From Flavobacteriales bacterium (GTDB taxonomy: Bacteria > Bacteroidota > Bacteroidia > Flavobacteriales > Flavobacteriaceae), in assembly GCA_026993355.1 (NCBI GenBank), contig JALWTX010000022.1:124001-188000 (forward strand): a DNA stretch of 64,000 nt, read 5' to 3'. The notes below the pieces were generated by a model. That model saw only the letters and a program-made list of their open reading frames with translations. It was not told the DNA's origin and ran no database searches. A program made the translations under genes and the position numbers. Positions 33,878 to 42,472 of this stretch are shown piece by piece (within the stretch, counting starts at the first letter, position 1; the number at the start of each line of letters is the position of its first letter).

Positions 33878-34831
33878 TTAAAACATAAGTTCTATCTCTT
33901 TTGCTCTTAAACCATTTAAGAAAGAAATGATGTCCATTTGTTTTTTCCCTTGTAGTTTAACTATTTCAGGGTAGATATAACCATCTTTCACAGCAATTTT
34001 GATTTGTTTTTTTCCTTTCAGTAAACTGCCGATTTCGTCATTATGATCTACTTCTTCAAACCGGCTTTTGTAAATAAACCATTTTTTAGGGTCATCATCG
34101 CCAATCTTCAAGTAAGTCCACGCACCCGGATATTGGGATAATCCGCGGATGTGATTATAAATATCCTTGGCGCTTTTGTGCCAATTGATATGTGTGTTTT
34201 CGGCATTGAGCTTTGGCGCTTTTTTCAAATTTTCCTTTTTGGACTGAACGATTGGTTTCACTTCATTTTTCGCTATTAAATCAACTGTTTTCAATACCAA
34301 GTCACTCCCCAAATTCATTAATTTGTCGTGCAGACTGCTGGCATTATCGGTTATTGACACCGGAATTTTTTCTTGCAATATAATAGCACCGGTATCAATT
34401 TGATCGTCAATAAAAAAGGTAGTAACACCACTTTCTGTCTCCCCGTTTATCAGGGCCCAATTAATTGGCGCAGCCCCCCGGTAATCGGGTAGAAGCGAAG
34501 CATGTAAATTAAATGTACCCATGGGGGATAAATTCCAAACTACTTTGGGCAGCATTCTAAAAGCTACAACTACTTGCAAATCAGGTTTTAATTCAGCCAA
34601 TTGGTTTAAAAAGTTTTCATCTTTTAAATTGGCCGGTTGTAAAACAGGTAAGTTATGCTTCTTAGCATATTTTTTTACCGCACTTTCCCGCAATTTTTTT
34701 CCACGACCTGCCGGTTTATCAGGTGCTGTTATAACCCCGACAACCCGATAATTATTCTCGACCAGTTTTTTTAAGCTTTCTACAGCAAATTCCGGGGTCC
34801 CCATAAAAACTATTCTTGGCTTTTGCTCCAT
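33878..34831 (-). CDS. fmt: Methionyl-tRNA formyltransferase
   Basis: This 317-aa enzyme formylates initiator Met-tRNA using 10-formyl-THF. Features are RIVFMGTPEFAVESL at the start, VITAPDKPAGRG near residue 36, LHASLLPDYRGAAPINWALINGE-type formyl-transfer core near 108 with the catalytic Asn-His-Asp set, and FFIDDQIDTGAIILQE near 140. The C-terminal OB-like domain (INWHKSAKDIYNHIRGLSQYPGAW) binds tRNA. The ATG at 34831 lies 48 bases from the divergent nnr start, with a -7 box between. Commonly fmt neighbours def or recQ; here it is a single gene. Confidence 0.96.
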   Translation of the reverse strand: MEQKPRIVFMGTPEFAVESLKKLVENNYRVVGVITAPDKPAGRGKKLRESAVKKYAKKHNLPVLQPANLKDENFLNQLAELKPDLQVVVAFRMLPKVVWNLSPMGTFNLHASLLPDYRGAAPINWALINGETESGVTTFFIDDQIDTGAIILQEKIPVSITDNASSLHDKLMNLGSDLVLKTVDLIAKNEVKPIVQSKKENLKKAPKLNAENTHINWHKSAKDIYNHIRGLSQYPGAWTYLKIGDDDPKKWFIYKSRFEEVDHNDEIGSLLKGKKQIKIAVKDGYIYPEIVKLQGKKQMDIISFLNGLRAKEIELMF

Positions 34832-34847
34832 TTATTTGTATTTTTAG

Positions 34848-34855
34848 CAAAAATA
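34848..34855 (-). promoter_or_regulatory. Promoter -7 box of fmt
   Basis: TATTTTTG on the minus strand, 16 bases upstream of the ATG at 34831, in the short divergent gap with nnr. Confidence 0.5.
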
Positions 34856-34879
34856 ATACAAGATTTTAAACCGGAGTTT

Positions 34880-36364
34880 ATGTTTCAAAAATTATTTAAA
34901 GCTAATCAGATCAAAGAAATTGACCGCCAAACTATTTTACGAAAAAAAATGCCCTCATGGGAGCTAATGGAATATGCAGGCTCTCAATTATTTGAAAAAA
35001 TTTTTAAACATTTAAATACCACACAACAAATTCATATTTTTTGCGGTGTAGGTAACAATGGAGGCGATGCTTTAGTTGTTGCCCGGTTATTTTTGAGCCG
35101 AGCCATTCGTGTCAAATGTTATAAAGTGCCTTTTAGCACCAAAACCTCTCCGGATTTTGCCTTAAATTTGAAAAAATATAAACAATTAAATGGCGAAATA
35201 GAAGATTTTGATCCTGATAAAGTGGGTCTAATTGATAAAAATGACCTCATCATTGATGGTATTTTCGGAACCGGTTTATCACGACCTGCAGAAGGTATTG
35301 CACAAAAAGCCATTCAATTTATTAATCAAACCAAAGCTAAAATTATCAGCATTGATGTCCCGTCGGGCTTATATGCCGATAAATCCAATAAGCCTCAAGA
35401 TTCTATTATAAAAGCTAATTTGGTTTACACCTTCCAATTTCCTAAAATTAGCTTTTTCTTTCCTGAAAACAGTGAATATGTCCCGAAATTCAATGTGATT
35501 GATATCGGTTTAGACAAAGAAGTAATAGAACAAATGCCAACTAATTATTTTTTAATAACCAACCAAATAAAAAAATTACTTAAACCCCGTTCCAAATTCA
35601 GTTATAAAAATGATTATGGTCATGCTTTGATTATTGGTGGCAGTTACGGCATGTTTGGTGCTGCTATCTTGGCTTCAAAAGCAGCCTTAAGAATCGGCGC
35701 CGGTTTAGTAAGCAATTTTATCCCCAAAAAAGCCTATAACATAAGCCAAACTTTTATTCCGGAAGTCATGTCCATGACCGATGAAAAAAAGAACTATCTC
35801 ACGAAGATAAAAGTGTCGGAAAAAATAACAGCTATCGGAATAGGTATGGGAATGGGACAACATCATAAAACGCAAAAAGCCCTCAAAAAACTTTTAAAAA
35901 CAGCAAATAAACCTTTACTCTTAGATGCCGACGCGATTAATAGCTTAGCTTTACATCCCAAATGGATGAAATATTTACCGGCAAACAGTATTTTAACTCC
36001 ACATCCCGGTGAATTTAGACGCTTAACCGGCACTTGGCAAAATGATACCGAAAAACTGGAAAAACTAAAAAAATTAGCCGGAAAACATCAATTAATTATG
36101 GTATTAAAGGGGGCATATACCTTTATTTCTGATGGTCAAAATTATTATATCAACCCAATTGCCAATCCGGCTTTGGCAACTGCCGGTAGTGGAGATGTTC
36201 TTTCGGGTATGATAACCGGATTGTTAGCCCAAAAACATACCCCCTTAAATGCTGCTTTATTAGGCGTTTATTTACATGGCTTAACCGCCGAAAATTATAC
36301 AAAAAAATATAATAATTTCAGTATGATTGCTTCGGATATAATAAACGAATTGAAAAGCTTGTAA
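34880..36364 (+). CDS. nnr: Bifunctional NAD(P)H-hydrate repair enzyme (epimerase and dehydratase)
   Basis: This 494-aa fusion repairs hydrated NADH and NADPH. The N-terminal YjeF epimerase domain (1-205) shows VGNNGGDALVVARLF, IIDGIFGTGLSRP and ISIDVPSGLYAD. The C-terminal ADP/ATP-dependent dehydratase domain (about 220-494) has HALIIGGSYGMFGAAILASK, LDADAINSLA, ILTPHPGEFRRL and the anion-hole motif ATAGSGDVLSGMITG. I use the ATG at 34880. An upstream TTG at 34823 would extend the protein into the fmt gene and add a hydrophobic, non-family N-terminus. It is divergent from fmt and is followed by a 112-base gap with the trxB promoter. Confidence 0.95.
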   Translation: MFQKLFKANQIKEIDRQTILRKKMPSWELMEYAGSQLFEKIFKHLNTTQQIHIFCGVGNNGGDALVVARLFLSRAIRVKCYKVPFSTKTSPDFALNLKKYKQLNGEIEDFDPDKVGLIDKNDLIIDGIFGTGLSRPAEGIAQKAIQFINQTKAKIISIDVPSGLYADKSNKPQDSIIKANLVYTFQFPKISFFFPENSEYVPKFNVIDIGLDKEVIEQMPTNYFLITNQIKKLLKPRSKFSYKNDYGHALIIGGSYGMFGAAILASKAALRIGAGLVSNFIPKKAYNISQTFIPEVMSMTDEKKNYLTKIKVSEKITAIGIGMGMGQHHKTQKALKKLLKTANKPLLLDADAINSLALHPKWMKYLPANSILTPHPGEFRRLTGTWQNDTEKLEKLKKLAGKHQLIMVLKGAYTFISDGQNYYINPIANPALATAGSGDVLSGMITGLLAQKHTPLNAALLGVYLHGLTAENYTKKYNNFSMIASDIINELKSL

Positions 36365-36444
36365 CCTGTGTAACACATTGAAATAAATGATATTAATATA
36401 AGCAAGTTTGATAAGCAATTTAAATAAATAAACTGAAAAATATT

Positions 36445-36452
36445 TATCTTTG
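36445..36452 (+). promoter_or_regulatory. Promoter -7 box of trxB
   Basis: TATCTTTG followed by C, perfect TAnnTTTG match 24 bases before the ATG at 36477. Its position shows that the longer open frame from 36450 is not translated from its first codon. Confidence 0.65.
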
Positions 36453-36476
36453 CATAAAATTGAAAATTATAGGATT

Positions 36477-37433
36477 ATGTCAGAAAACAGAGAACACATT
36501 CAAGTACTTATATTAGGCTCGGGGCCTGCCGGCTATACTGCCGGAATTTATGCTGCTAGAGCCGGATTTAAACCGGTTATTTATACCGGTATGGAAATGG
36601 GGGGACAATTAACCACCACAACTGAAGTAGATAATTATCCGGGATTTCCAGAGGGAATACAAGGGCCTCAATTGATGGAAAATATGAAAAAACAAGCCGA
36701 ACGTTTTGGAACAGAGGTGCGTTTTGGAATGGCTACCGCTGTTAAATTAGCCGATAAAGCAGGCGAAAAACACCTGGTTACCATAGACAACAATAAAGAA
36801 ATTTCTGCCGATACGGTCATTATTGCCACAGGTGCTTCTGCTATGTATTTAGGACTTGAGAGTGAGCAACGATTACGTGGTGGTGGCGTATCAGCTTGTG
36901 CTACATGCGATGGCTTTTTCTACAAAGGTTTAACCGTTGGTGTAGTTGGCGGGGGAGACGTTGCCGCTGAAGAAGCCAGTTATTTGGCTGGTTTGGCAAA
37001 AAAAGTCTACATGTTTGTCCGACGTGATAAAATGCGTGCTTCAAAAGCCATGCAAGACCGCGTTAAACGTATCGATAATATTGAAATTAAATGGAATACC
37101 GAGGTCGATGAAGTTTTAGGTGATAAAGTAGTCGAAGGCGTTCGTGTGGTCAATAATAAAACCGGAGAAAAAGAAACTATTCCTTTAGAAGGTTTATTTA
37201 TTGCAATTGGCCATAAACCAAATACTGATTTTCTGGGTGGTCAAATAGAATTGGATGAGCGGGGATATATTAAAACCCAATGCAAATCTACCCTTACCAA
37301 CAAACCCGGTGTATTTGCTTGCGGCGACGTTATGGATCCAACCTATCAACAAGCTGTTACAGCTGCCGGAACCGGTAGTATGGCCGCTTTAGATGCTGAA
37401 AAATATTTGGCAGCGTTAGAAGATGAATTATAA
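36477..37433 (+). CDS. trxB: Thioredoxin-disulfide reductase
   Basis: This 318-aa flavoenzyme reduces thioredoxin with NADPH. The FAD-binding motif is LILGSGPAGYTAGIYAARAG near residue 10. The redox CxxC is in SACATCDGFFYKG near 139. The NADPH motif is VGVVGGGDVAAEEASYL near 155, with VRRDKMRASKAMQDR after it, and the C-terminal FAD block VFACGDVMDPTYQQAVTAAGTG sits near 284. The length is typical. The ATG at 36477 is chosen because the alternative start at 36450 lies within the promoter box. A hairpin terminator follows. Confidence 0.96.
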   Translation: MSENREHIQVLILGSGPAGYTAGIYAARAGFKPVIYTGMEMGGQLTTTTEVDNYPGFPEGIQGPQLMENMKKQAERFGTEVRFGMATAVKLADKAGEKHLVTIDNNKEISADTVIIATGASAMYLGLESEQRLRGGGVSACATCDGFFYKGLTVGVVGGGDVAAEEASYLAGLAKKVYMFVRRDKMRASKAMQDRVKRIDNIEIKWNTEVDEVLGDKVVEGVRVVNNKTGEKETIPLEGLFIAIGHKPNTDFLGGQIELDERGYIKTQCKSTLTNKPGVFACGDVMDPTYQQAVTAAGTGSMAALDAEKYLAALEDEL

Positions 37434-37487
37434 ATGTTTTTAAACCGGCTATAAATTAGCTAAATAAAATTTTTCACTTCAAATTCA

Positions 37488-37510
37488 AACCACAGATTTC
37501 CTCTGTGGTT
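37488..37510 (+). terminator. Terminator after trxB
   Basis: AACCACAGA / TCTGTGGTT, 9-bp stem with a 5-base loop, followed directly by a run of T. Confidence 0.85.
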
Positions 37511-37582
37511 TTTTTTATTTTTCTTTAATTTTTTAGTATTTTTTTTGTAACTTGTTCACGTTCCCAATTAAATTTTAAAGTT

Positions 37583-38158
37583 ATGAAAAAAATTTTGTTA
37601 TTCACCGGCGATTTTGCCGAAGACTATGAAATCATGGTGCCCTTTCAAATGCTACAAATGACCGGTTACGAAGTACATGCCGTCTGTCCGGGTAAAAAAC
37701 CGGGAGATACAGTTAAAACGGCAATTCATGATTTTGAAGGAGATCAAACTTATACGGAAAAACGAGGACATAATTTTACGATTAATTACGATTTTGACAA
37801 AGTCAATCTCGATGATTATGCCGGATTGGTTATTGCCGGTGGTCGCGCTCCTGAATATTTACGGTTAAATCCGAAAATATTGGAAATGACACGTCACTTT
37901 TTTGAATATAACAAACCGGTTGCTGCTATTTGTCACGGTGCCCAAATATTAACGGCTGCCGGTGTGGTAAAAGGACGTAAATTAACAGCTTATCCGGCTG
38001 TCGGTCCGGAGGTGACTTTGGCCGGCGCCGAATATCAAAATATTCCGGTGGATCAAGCTTATGTCGATGGTAATTTGGTATCGTCACCTGCTTGGCCCGG
38101 ACATCCGGCTTTTATGCGGGAATTTATCAAACTGTTGGGCGGTAAGTTAGAAGCTTAG
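37583..38158 (+). CDS. DJ-1/PfpI-family protein
   Basis: This 191-aa single-domain protein belongs to the DJ-1/ThiJ/PfpI superfamily. The nucleophile elbow is [20 protein letters not shown] near residue 112 with cysteine followed by histidine, and the glutamate region is [17 protein letters not shown] near 4-20. [17 protein letters not shown] lies near 83. PfpI-like members have been reported as proteases, glyoxalase III or deglycases, and these claims are debated. The closest pattern is the PfpI/YhbO group, possibly protecting against reactive carbonyls. It follows trxB and its terminator, so it is expressed separately. No neighbour clarifies the function. Confidence 0.92.
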   Translation: MKKILLFTGDFAEDYEIMVPFQMLQMTGYEVHAVCPGKKPGDTVKTAIHDFEGDQTYTEKRGHNFTINYDFDKVNLDDYAGLVIAGGRAPEYLRLNPKILEMTRHFFEYNKPVAAICHGAQILTAAGVVKGRKLTAYPAVGPEVTLAGAEYQNIPVDQAYVDGNLVSSPAWPGHPAFMREFIKLLGGKLEA

Positions 38159-38169
38159 TATTTTTGCCA

Positions 38170-38200
38170 AACCTACTAGGTTTTGAAAACCTGTCAGGTC
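38170..38200. repeat. Dispersed REP-like inverted repeat, copy 2
   Basis: AACCTACTAGGTTTTG / AAAACCTGTCAGGTC forms an imperfect hairpin with the same GGTTTTGAAAACCT core as the copy at 8324-8353. Confidence 0.65.
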
Positions 38201-38226
38201 TAAATTCTTGAAAATTAATGAAATAA

Positions 38227-38257
38227 GACTCAGAAGGTTTTAGCAACCTGCTAGGTC
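38227..38257. repeat. Dispersed REP-like inverted repeat, copy 3
   Basis: GACTCAGAAGGTTTTAG / CAACCTGCTAGGTC, a more diverged copy 26 bases after copy 2. It ends 4 bases before the stop of the MutS2-like gene, where it could act as that gene's terminator. Confidence 0.6.
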
Positions 38258-38261
38258 ATTT

Positions 38262-40457
38262 TCAATTTTTACGCAACACTAATTCTAAATCTTTAACCGG
38301 CACGGATGCCGTAAATTTGCCGTAGTTGAGCAAAGCTTTATTTTTTTCTAGTTTTTCTATGGTTGCATTGGCCTGACTTCCTTTAATCCGTACTTGATCG
38401 CCTATTTTAGGCTTAAAAGTCATGGTTTTAATTTCTATTTTTTCCAAGTCTTTAACAACATCTGTTGATTGTAAGGCTTTTTCAACTTCTTGTTTTACCT
38501 TTGTTTGCTCAAGTTTTTGTTCCCGGATAGATTTTTTTTGCTGTTTACTTTGCTTTTTGGTTTTGTCTAATTTTGGAAATTTCTTATTTTTTTCTATCTC
38601 GGCCCATTTAAAAACTTGATTGGTTAAACGCTTGGCATTCTGGTGCTTGAAATAATCTTCAAATAATTTATTGAGTCGTTCGCCGGCTTTTAACAAATCG
38701 TTTTCCATTTGGTAAAGTTTGTTAAAACGATTAAGTTTTTGCAACAAATTTTTGTTGAGGTTTGTTTGTTCCTGTTGTTCGGCTTGCAACTGCAATTTTA
38801 ATCGTTCATATTCATTTTGCAAATCTTTCATCTGCTTGATTTCGCGTTGCATTTTTGTTAAAGTCCGATCAAACTTCACTTTATTTTTATCTACTTTTTT
38901 TTTGGCTTTATTAATAATACTATACGGAATACCTATTTTTTGTGCCACTTCAAAAGTAAAAGAACTTCCGGCTTGTCCAATATTTAGCTGATAAGTCGGT
39001 TGCAAATTGCGGGTATCAAATTCCATATGGGCATTGATTATTTCCGGATATTTATCGGCAATAAGTTTCAAATTGTTATAATGCGTCGTAATAATACCAT
39101 AAGCACCTTTATGATAAAATTCTTCTAAAAAAGCTTCGGCCAAAGCACCGCCTAAGTCGGGGTCTGAGCCGGTTCCGAATTCATCGATTAAAAATAGCGT
39201 ATCCGGATTTATTTTGCGCAAAAAATTACGCATGTTTTTCAAGCGATAACTATAGGTAGATAATTGATTTTCAATAGATTGATTATCACCAATGTCAGTT
39301 AAAATATTTTGAAATAAACTTAAACGACTTTTTTCATCAACCGGAATTAAAATACCGGCTTGAGCCATCAGTTGTAACAAACCAACCGTTTTTAAGCTGA
39401 TACTTTTTCCACCTGCATTAGGACCTGAAATGATAATAATACGTCTATTTTCATTTAATTCGATATTTTGCGGCACCACCGGCAAGCCTTTTTTTTCATT
39501 GGTTATTTTTAGCAACGGATGGTAAGCTTTGACTAATTTTAAACTTTTATCTTTGGAAAATTGCGGCTTAATAGCCCCAATTTCTTTAGCAAACTTGGCT
39601 TTGGCCGCTATTACATCAAGTGCTATTAAATAGCGGTTGTAACTTGATAAAACCGGTTTATAAGGGCGTAATGTGTCGGTTAGTTCTTTTAAAATTTTAA
39701 TAATTTCTTGCTTTTCGTCATATTTCAAATTAAAAAGACGTTTTTGCAATTGTCCTGTGGCTTCCGGTTCCATAAATACAATGCTTCCGGTTTTGGAAGT
39801 TCCCAATAAACTACCTTTGACTTTTTTTCTGAAAGCAGCCTGAACCGCCAAGACATTCCGGTCATCTATCTGACTTTCTTTTATGTCAGCCAAATAGCCT
39901 AATTTGTCATATTTACGCTTTTCATGTGCAAAAACTTGTAATATTTCTTGATATACCGCATTTATTTGCCGTCTAATAATGGCTAAGTCTTCAGAAGCCG
40001 TATCTTTAATTTCACCGTAAGCATCTATTTTGGCATTGATTAATTTGGCTATTTCCGGATGAAATTTTAATACCTCTATTTGTTCTAACAAATAAGGAAA
40101 ATAGTTTTTAAATTTTGTAAAAAACAAATGCAGTCGTTGGATAATTTCTACAGCTTTGGCAATATTTAAAAGTTCTTTGGGCTCGATAAAAGTATTTTCA
40201 ACATCAAGTTTTTTTAATTGATTTTCGAATGGTTGAATATAATGATGGGGGAGAGGGTTATCGCTTTCCAAAGAAGATAAATATTCATTAGTGACATTTA
40301 ATTTGTTGATAATCGATAATTTATCAAATTCCGGCACTATCACTTGAACCACTTGTTTAGCTTCATCGGACTGGGCATAAGCGGCAATATGGGACAATAT
40401 TTGGTCAAATTCTAAATCTTGAAGGGCTTTTGGGTGAATGCTTTGGTTTTTTCTCAT
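38262..40457 (-). CDS. MutS2-like DNA-binding ATPase lacking the Smr domain
   Basis: This 731-aa protein has the MutS2 arrangement. The core begins LEFDQILSHIAAYAQSDEAKQ near residue 15. The ATPase has Walker A IIISGPNAGGKSISLKTVG near 345, the ABC-type LSTYSYRLKNMR near 400 and Walker B LFLIDEFGTGSDPDLGGALAEA near 425. A long charged coiled coil (about 515-680) follows. The C-terminus (KPKIGDQVRIKGSQANATIEKL and onward) is a KOW/SH3-like segment, and the protein stops there. The nicking Smr domain of canonical MutS2 is missing and there is no sign of a frameshift. Nuclease activity is thus unlikely; ribosome rescue or recombination suppression are possible. Divergent from ung. Confidence 0.9.
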   Translation of the reverse strand: MRKNQSIHPKALQDLEFDQILSHIAAYAQSDEAKQVVQVIVPEFDKLSIINKLNVTNEYLSSLESDNPLPHHYIQPFENQLKKLDVENTFIEPKELLNIAKAVEIIQRLHLFFTKFKNYFPYLLEQIEVLKFHPEIAKLINAKIDAYGEIKDTASEDLAIIRRQINAVYQEILQVFAHEKRKYDKLGYLADIKESQIDDRNVLAVQAAFRKKVKGSLLGTSKTGSIVFMEPEATGQLQKRLFNLKYDEKQEIIKILKELTDTLRPYKPVLSSYNRYLIALDVIAAKAKFAKEIGAIKPQFSKDKSLKLVKAYHPLLKITNEKKGLPVVPQNIELNENRRIIIISGPNAGGKSISLKTVGLLQLMAQAGILIPVDEKSRLSLFQNILTDIGDNQSIENQLSTYSYRLKNMRNFLRKINPDTLFLIDEFGTGSDPDLGGALAEAFLEEFYHKGAYGIITTHYNNLKLIADKYPEIINAHMEFDTRNLQPTYQLNIGQAGSSFTFEVAQKIGIPYSIINKAKKKVDKNKVKFDRTLTKMQREIKQMKDLQNEYERLKLQLQAEQQEQTNLNKNLLQKLNRFNKLYQMENDLLKAGERLNKLFEDYFKHQNAKRLTNQVFKWAEIEKNKKFPKLDKTKKQSKQQKKSIREQKLEQTKVKQEVEKALQSTDVVKDLEKIEIKTMTFKPKIGDQVRIKGSQANATIEKLEKNKALLNYGKFTASVPVKDLELVLRKN

Positions 40458-40465
40458 TAAATTTG
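40458..40465 (+). promoter_or_regulatory. Promoter -7 box of ung
   Basis: TAAATTTG, perfect match, ending 27 bases before the ATG at 40493. It overlaps the divergent mutS2-like start region, so the two promoters interleave in a 35-base gap. Confidence 0.5.
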
Positions 40466-40479
40466 TTTCCTTAATACTG

Positions 40480-40487
40480 CAAAAGTA
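40480..40487 (-). promoter_or_regulatory. Promoter -7 box of the MutS2-like gene
   Basis: TACTTTTG on the minus strand followed by C, 22 bases upstream of the ATG at 40457. Confidence 0.5.
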
Positions 40488-40492
40488 ATAAA

Positions 40493-41161
40493 ATGAATGT
40501 TAAGATTGAAACCTCATGGAAAAACCTGCTGGCAGATGAATTTGAAAAGCCTTATTTTAAAGCCTTAACTGACTTTGTCAAAAAAGAGTATAAACATTAT
40601 CATTGTTTACCCAAAGGAAAAGATATTTTTAATGCTTTAGAATACACGCCTTTTGACAATGTAAAAGTCGTTATTATGGGGCAAGATCCTTATCCTACAC
40701 CCGGACATGCACATGGTTTGTGTTTTTCGGTGCAAGAACAGGTAAAACCTTTTCCACCCTCCTTGATAAATATATTTAAAGAAATACAAACTGATGTAGG
40801 ACAAGATTTTCCCGACAACGGTTCGTTGGTACGTTGGGCAAAACAAGGTGTTTTATTGCTAAATACAGTTCTGACCGTGCGTGCCGGACAACCACGATCG
40901 CATCAAGGAAAAGGTTGGGAAATATTTACCAATGAAATTATCCGGAAAATTTCTGAACAAAAAGAAAATGTGGTTTTTATGCTTTGGGGTGGAGATGCCA
41001 AAAAGAAAAAAAAGTTAATTGATACCGATAAACATTTTATATTAGAGTCGGGGCATCCTTCTCCTTTGAGTGCTAACCGTGGATATTGGTTTGGCAACAA
41101 ACATTTTTCCAAAGCAAACAATTTTCTTCAATCTAAAGGAATAAAACCTATTAATTGGTAA
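40493..41161 (+). CDS. ung: Uracil-DNA glycosylase, family 1
   Basis: This 222-aa enzyme excises uracil from DNA in base-excision repair. All family 1 motifs are present: the water-activating VVIMGQDPYPTPGHAHGLCFSV near residue 58, the Phe/Asn uracil pocket (FSV and LLLNTVLTVRAGQPRSHQGKGW near 120), and the minor-groove loop SGHPSPLSANRGYWFG near 185 with the catalytic histidine. The length is typical and nothing is missing. Divergent from another DNA-maintenance gene (MutS2-like) across a 35-base gap holding both promoters. A hairpin follows. Confidence 0.97.
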   Translation: MNVKIETSWKNLLADEFEKPYFKALTDFVKKEYKHYHCLPKGKDIFNALEYTPFDNVKVVIMGQDPYPTPGHAHGLCFSVQEQVKPFPPSLINIFKEIQTDVGQDFPDNGSLVRWAKQGVLLLNTVLTVRAGQPRSHQGKGWEIFTNEIIRKISEQKENVVFMLWGGDAKKKKKLIDTDKHFILESGHPSPLSANRGYWFGNKHFSKANNFLQSKGIKPINW

Positions 41162-41179
41162 AAAGTTTTTTATAAAAAA

Positions 41180-41205
41180 TCCCAATGTGAAAATTTACAT
41201 TGGGA
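41180..41205 (-). terminator. Terminator hairpin between ung and the small lipoprotein gene
   Basis: TCCCAATGT / ACATTGGGA, 9-bp stem with an 8-base loop. A T tract follows on the minus strand only, so it mainly ends the minus-strand unit 41231-42421, though it may also stop ung transcripts. Confidence 0.7.
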
Positions 41206-41230
41206 ATAAAAATTTGATTAAAAAACCGCT

Positions 41231-41380
41231 TTATACTTTATAAATACTCGCCATTAATTTTGGTGGCTGTTTTTTAATCATTTTATCATTTCCTGCTCTT
41301 CCGCGACATTCCTCTTGAGCTCCACATGAACTCAAACTAATTAAAATTAGCATAACGCCACTTAAAAATATAAATTTCAT
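41231..41380 (-). CDS. Small predicted lipoprotein, 49 aa
   Basis: ATG at 41380 opens a 49-codon frame: a basic start MKF, hydrophobic core IFLSGVMLILI, and a lipobox SLSSC with cysteine at residue 19, so a mature lipoprotein of about 31 residues. The mature part has one more cysteine (ECRGRAG) and a proline/lysine segment MIKKQPPKLMA. It follows the DUF6588 gene by 18 bases on the same strand and is ended by the hairpin at 41180-41205, which together support a real gene. I recognise no family. A chance frame with such a good lipobox in this position seems unlikely but cannot be excluded. Confidence 0.65.
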   Translation of the reverse strand: MKFIFLSGVMLILISLSSCGAQEECRGRAGNDKMIKKQPPKLMASIYKV

Positions 41381-41398
41381 TATAAACAATTTTAATTT

Positions 41399-42421
41399 TT
41401 AATATTTTAAGCTAATACCGGCAGTTGCAACCGGGTATTCTTGTAAGGTATAATCAGCAAATATTTGTAAAAAGAATAATTTTAATTTTACCCCTAATTT
41501 TGCTTTTAAACCGGTCAAATCATATTTTAAACTCAAAGGATCGGTCATAGTAACACTTTCGGTACGAATTAAATTACCGTTACTATCTCTAATATCATAA
41601 GTATAATTATAGGTCCCTAAAACGTCCATTTGGCTAAAGCCTTTTGAAAAGCCTAAAGCAGAATACAAACTTAGAAATTTATAATCTAATGAGGCAATAC
41701 CTTGCAAGGAGACACTGGTCATATTCAACCGGGCACCTTTGTCACTTGAAGGGTCATCATAGCCGGCAGAAATGTTTTGAATAGCTGCATGGGCTGCCAA
41801 ATTAAAATGCGTTTTTTTCTTGGCATCTTTACTTTTAGGAAAATATTGAGAAATACTGTGTTTAACACCTAAACCTAAAATTTGGAAATGCCCCCCATCA
41901 TTACTTTTAATTTTAGGTGTATATCTTAAATTGACTTCTGTCCCCAGTGGCAAACCAACTGACAATTGTGCCATAGGAGCAGGCACCGCATTTACCGGCA
42001 GTTCATTTTTAACGCCATCAGGGGCATTAAATTCAAATACTTTAAATTCATTTCCATTGTTATCGGGGATAACCACTTGCAAACGGGTTTGACTGGGACC
42101 GCCCATAACGGTTGGCAAGTCAGAAGGGCCGCTTTTAATTTGCAAATAATTATAATCATTTTGATTAAACGTAAAATATTCATCTTGTGCCGGCACAAAC
42201 GCTCCGGATGCACTTATGCTAAGCTGTAAATGAAAAGCTTTTAGCGGTTTGGCTGTTGTTACCCAACCGGCATTGGTGGCATACATTAGACCTTTGAAAA
42301 CAGGCCGTGTAAAATCAGTTACAAACTTATTTGCATCACTTTGTGCAGCAAAAATATTATCAATCTGACCATGCATTAAAATGCTGCTTAAGCTAAAAGC
42401 TAATAACAATAATTTTTTCAT
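41399..42421 (-). CDS. DUF6588-type outer-membrane protein
   Basis: This 340-aa protein has a signal peptide (MKKLLLLAFSLSSILMHGQ). It matches a Bacteroidota family I know as DUF6588: DANKFVTDFTRPVFKGLMYATNAGW near residue 30, VGLPLGTEVNLRYTPKI near 155, LGLGVKHSISQYFP near 183 and a C-terminal KLFFLQIFADYTLQEYPVATAGISLKY ending in an aromatic residue. Strand-like alternation across the last 200 residues points to a small outer-membrane beta-barrel. Its function is unknown. It has a perfect -7 box upstream and is followed by the 49-aa lipoprotein. Confidence 0.87.
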   Translation of the reverse strand: MKKLLLLAFSLSSILMHGQIDNIFAAQSDANKFVTDFTRPVFKGLMYATNAGWVTTAKPLKAFHLQLSISASGAFVPAQDEYFTFNQNDYNYLQIKSGPSDLPTVMGGPSQTRLQVVIPDNNGNEFKVFEFNAPDGVKNELPVNAVPAPMAQLSVGLPLGTEVNLRYTPKIKSNDGGHFQILGLGVKHSISQYFPKSKDAKKKTHFNLAAHAAIQNISAGYDDPSSDKGARLNMTSVSLQGIASLDYKFLSLYSALGFSKGFSQMDVLGTYNYTYDIRDSNGNLIRTESVTMTDPLSLKYDLTGLKAKLGVKLKLFFLQIFADYTLQEYPVATAGISLKY

Positions 42422-42450
42422 AATATGATTTTAAAAGGTTACTAATGTTA

Positions 42451-42458
42451 CAAATATA
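42451..42458 (-). promoter_or_regulatory. Promoter -7 box of the DUF6588 gene
   Basis: TATATTTG on the minus strand, 29 bases upstream of the ATG at 42421. Confidence 0.6.
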
Positions 42459-42472
42459 AAATAAATCTTTAA

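Noticed and set aside
34823-34879. Upstream TTG start for nnr
   Set aside because: It would overlap the fmt gene on the other strand; the ATG at 34880 begins the normal YjeF N-terminus.
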